DNA from: an uncultured Microcaldota archaeon
GTDB taxonomy: Archaea > Micrarchaeota > Micrarchaeia > Anstonellales > Anstonellaceae
Direction of reading: 5' to 3'
DNA length: 6,451 nucleotides
NCBI GenBank assembly: GCA_903923795.1
Contig: CAIXYX010000082.1
Coordinates: 1-6,451 of the forward strand
The notes beneath the pieces were generated by a model, which searched no databases, had not been told where the DNA came from, and saw only the letters and a list, made by a program, of their open reading frames with translations. Below, one piece after another: positions 4,489 to 6,451 of this stretch (its first letter is position 1; the number at the start of each line of letters is the position of its first letter). A program made the position numbers and the translations under genes.

Positions 4489-6081
4489 CTATCGTTTGCC
4501 CAACAGCCCGCCCATGAGCGAGCTGGTCTCGAACACCTGCTGTTTCTCGATGTCCTGATATAATCTGTAGAGGATACTCACTGTGAGCAATATGCCTGTG
4601 CCTGTGCCCAGCGCGCCTGTCAAGTCAGCCAAACCTGCCAGCAATCCGACGAAAGCCGAGCCGATGACCACGATGGGTGGGATGTATTTTTCGAGCAAGC
4701 TCGTGACTATGCGGGGGTCCCGCCTGTAGCCGGGGATTTGCAATCCCGCGGAGTCGAGCTGCTCGGCGACCTCTTTCGGCCCCATGCCGGTCGTCTCTAC
4801 CCAGAACATGCCGAATATCACGCAGACAATCATGAGGAATGCGATGTACACTATGATGTGCACCCATTCGGGGATGTGCAATGCCGGCGTCGTTGCCGTG
4901 AACATCTGTCCCATATATGCCCCGAAATCCTGTCCTACTGCCGGACGGTAGACCGGCGAGATGAGGTAGAACAATCCGTCGACGAAATGGGGCGGGTTTC
5001 CGCCAGAAGTCCGGCCGAGCAGGTTGAAGAAATCCACTCCGCCCTTGCAATAGTTTATCACATCTGCGCTCGCATCCGGCGTGCCTGTGAGGCACCAGTG
5101 CGGGTTGCCGTTCATCGCCACCGCCGCGAATTGGAAGTTGGCGATGAGGGCGAAGGCAAGAATGACAGGTATGTTGCTCACATAAGTGAGCTTGATGGGG
5201 AAGCCAGTGGCCACGCCTCTTGCCCTGTCAAATGAAAGAGGGATTTCCACTTTTGCCCCTTCCACATATACGACCACGAGGAAGACAATGATGGTGGAGA
5301 ACACGGGGAAGAGGGCCATGATGGCTTTGGAAATTACTTCGGCCCCGCCCTCCTGCAGGACGCTTAACACGATGCCGCCGACCTGCAGCGCCCCGCCGAC
5401 AATGGCCAATGCGACACCGGCCGCGATGAATAATGAGATACCGCTTCCTAACCCGTGCTTTGATACCACTTCATCCAAGAAGAGGAGAATGAGCGAGCCT
5501 AATGCTATTTGCGCGAGCACGAGCCACATGGTGATTGGCGTGTAAGTCGCGCCGGTCACTATCGTCGCCATCGGCACCGTGATGATTTGGCCCGCCAGCG
5601 TCTGCACCTGCGCCATGCCAGCTCCCGCTGTGCCTATGACATATCCTTCGCTCCCGAACAATGGTTGCAGCGGCAGATGGCCCACTACGACGTAAATATA
5701 GGCTTCGAAACAGCACAGGATGATGGCCAATAATTTCTGCGTGCCGTAGAACTGCGATTTCTGCTCGGGGTCCTTCAAGTTGACATTGAGGATTTTCGCG
5801 CCGACAAACAACTGGAGAAAAATGGAGGCCAACACTATGGGGCCGATGCCTGTCGTCAAAAGTGAGCCCATCTTCGAGGCCGTGACGACCTGGAGGAAGT
5901 CGGAGCCTTCGGCGTATCTCTTGTCCACTCCTACTGCGGCCACGTTGTACATGGCGAAGAAGAGGAGGAGGGCCAAGAGTGTCCATGTCAGCCGCTGGCT
6001 GAACGCCGGCGGAGTGGTTGGCGATTTGACCTCGGGCAGGAACTTGAATACGGGCTCTAAGAACTTCAGCGGGCTCGACAT
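4489..6081 (-). CDS. secY: Protein translocase subunit SecY
   Basis: SecY is the channel subunit of the SecYEG/Sec61-type translocon in the cytoplasmic membrane. At 530 residues this one is long compared with archaeal SecY of roughly 430-490. About ten membrane segments are visible, near 31-50, 74-94, 115-134, 182-202, 213-231, 257-274, 302-322, 406-428, 466-487 and 491-508. The plug region (about 52-73) follows helix 1. The signature SKHGLGSGISLFI is at 207-219, and the cytosolic loop with GYRRDPR is at 451-457. Extra length lies mainly in the external loop between helices 7 and 8 (about 323-405), which holds Cys330 and Cys345 and could form a disulfide. The loop after helix 3 (136-180) is also glycine-rich and long. 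The start ATG at 6081 has a strong GGAGGAT site at 6087-6093. A TATA-like box lies upstream, so secY is probably the first gene of the cluster in this window. Confidence 0.97.
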   Translation of the reverse strand: MSSPLKFLEPVFKFLPEVKSPTTPPAFSQRLTWTLLALLLFFAMYNVAAVGVDKRYAEGSDFLQVVTASKMGSLLTTGIGPIVLASIFLQLFVGAKILNVNLKDPEQKSQFYGTQKLLAIILCCFEAYIYVVVGHLPLQPLFGSEGYVIGTAGAGMAQVQTLAGQIITVPMATIVTGATYTPITMWLVLAQIALGSLILLFLDEVVSKHGLGSGISLFIAAGVALAIVGGALQVGGIVLSVLQEGGAEVISKAIMALFPVFSTIIVFLVVVYVEGAKVEIPLSFDRARGVATGFPIKLTYVSNIPVILAFALIANFQFAAVAMNGNPHWCLTGTPDASADVINYCKGGVDFFNLLGRTSGGNPPHFVDGLFYLISPVYRPAVGQDFGAYMGQMFTATTPALHIPEWVHIIVYIAFLMIVCVIFGMFWVETTGMGPKEVAEQLDSAGLQIPGYRRDPRIVTSLLEKYIPPIVVIGSAFVGLLAGLADLTGALGTGTGILLTVSILYRLYQDIEKQQVFETSSLMGGLLGKR

Positions 6082-6086
6082 GGATA

Positions 6087-6093
6087 ATCCTCC
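6087..6093 (-). promoter_or_regulatory. Ribosome binding site of secY
   Basis: The minus strand reads GGAGGAT, with 5 bases between it and the ATG at 6081. It is the strongest Shine-Dalgarno match in the window and confirms the secY start. Confidence 0.8.
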
Positions 6094-6132
6094 CTCTATG
6101 TAACTATAACGACAGGGATTATGCGAGTGGGG

Positions 6133-6141
6133 TTTTTAAAA
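6133..6141 (-). promoter_or_regulatory. Probable TATA box for the secY-led operon
   Basis: TTTTAAAAA on the minus strand ends about 52 bases before the secY ATG. With the usual archaeal spacing of about 25 bases, transcription would begin near 6110, giving a leader of about 30 bases that includes the ribosome binding site. No clear purine-rich BRE is seen just upstream. The 124-base gap after the PadR-like gene is the second-longest non-coding stretch in the window and a natural place for a promoter. Confidence 0.5.
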
Positions 6142-6205
6142 CGGAGCGAGATGGGCGCGCAAAATTCTTCGAACCCAGCCAGAATCGCCGTTCGCATTTA
6201 CTCTC

Positions 6206-6451
6206 TTATTCCATCACGCCGATGAAAATCTGGCAGAAGCGCTGCTTGGCCGCCTTCAATGCGAGACGGCCGTCAGGTGTGAGAGAATAAACAATGGTTT
6301 TTCCCTCTTTCCCAGCCATCTTGTTATTCACCCTGCCGTCTTTCTCCGCTCTCTCCTCAATCCAGCCAGTCTCTTTCAGCGCTTTTAGAGCCGGATAAAT
6401 CGTGCCGGGCGAGGGCTTCTCGCCTTTTCTTTTCTCTATCTCCTCGGCCAA
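6206..6451 (-). CDS. PadR-like winged-helix transcriptional regulator (C-terminal part)
   Basis: The reading frame is open to the right edge, so the true start lies outside; the codon at the edge is an internal Leu/TTG rather than a convincing start. The 81 visible residues begin LAEEIEKRKGEKPSPGTIYPALKAL. The PSPGTIYPALK stretch is the hallmark recognition helix of PadR regulators, followed by KETGWI and a wing (RVNNKMAGKEGKTIVYSLTPDG, with the family's Y-LT--G pattern). The protein ends shortly after at GVME, so it lacks the C-terminal dimerisation helices of long PadR proteins, as in the short PadR-s2 subgroup. PadR proteins bind DNA as dimers and often control transporter or stress genes. 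The ligand and target cannot be told here. It lies upstream of secY on the same strand, but the 124-base gap and secY's own promoter suggest separate transcription. Confidence 0.85.
   Translation of the reverse strand: MAEEIEKRKGEKPSPGTIYPALKALKETGWIEERAEKDGRVNNKMAGKEGKTIVYSLTPDGRLALKAAKQRFCQIFIGVME

Noticed and set aside
4738..5235. Plus-strand open frame of 165 codons inside secY
   Set aside because: It lies wholly antisense to an intact, highly conserved secY, and its His/Arg/Glu-rich composition is typical of a shadow frame.

Overview
The window reads as archaeal chromosome. It carries the conserved archaeal gene run secY - adkA - EMC3/TMCO1-type membrane protein - rpl34e - cmk - rpl14e - cbf5, all on the minus strand and transcribed from right to left. 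Two of these ribosomal proteins (L14e, L34e) occur only in archaea and eukaryotes. AdkA and Cmk are of the archaeal type, and Cbf5 has a C-terminal PUA domain. Several genes have Shine-Dalgarno sites of the GGAGGTGAT type, and secY has a TATA-like box upstream. The compact proteins (a 66-residue L14e and a Cbf5 of about 280 residues) would suit a small-genome archaeon such as a DPANN lineage, but that placement is inference.

Layout from right to left (direction of transcription): 6206-6451 is the C-terminal part of a PadR-like winged-helix regulator whose start lies outside the window. A 124-base gap follows, holding a TATA-like box and a strong ribosome binding site for secY (4489-6081). Then come adkA (3908-4450), an EMC3/TMCO1-family (DUF106) insertase-like protein (3218-3859), rpl34e (2841-3167), cmk (2233-2799), rpl14e (1970-2170), an EamA-family transporter (1043-1942) and cbf5 (173-1016). 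Most spacings are 26 to 62 bases, consistent with one long operon or a few overlapping transcription units. The left 172 bases hold no protein gene. They contain an imperfect 50-base direct repeat, a perfect 12-bp inverted repeat, and what looks like the 5' end of a tRNA gene running off the left edge.

The core genes cover protein export (SecY plus an EMC3-like insertase), nucleotide supply (adenylate and cytidylate kinases), the large ribosomal subunit (L14e, L34e) and RNA pseudouridylation (Cbf5). The EamA transporter is the foreign-looking member of the block.

I do not see a new multi-gene system here. The points most worth a second look are: a one-base frameshift in the middle of cbf5; a partial duplication of a tRNA promoter and 5' end beside cbf5; an L34e that has lost three of its four usual zinc-ligand cysteines; the transporter inserted into the cluster; and an enlarged external loop in SecY with a possible disulfide.
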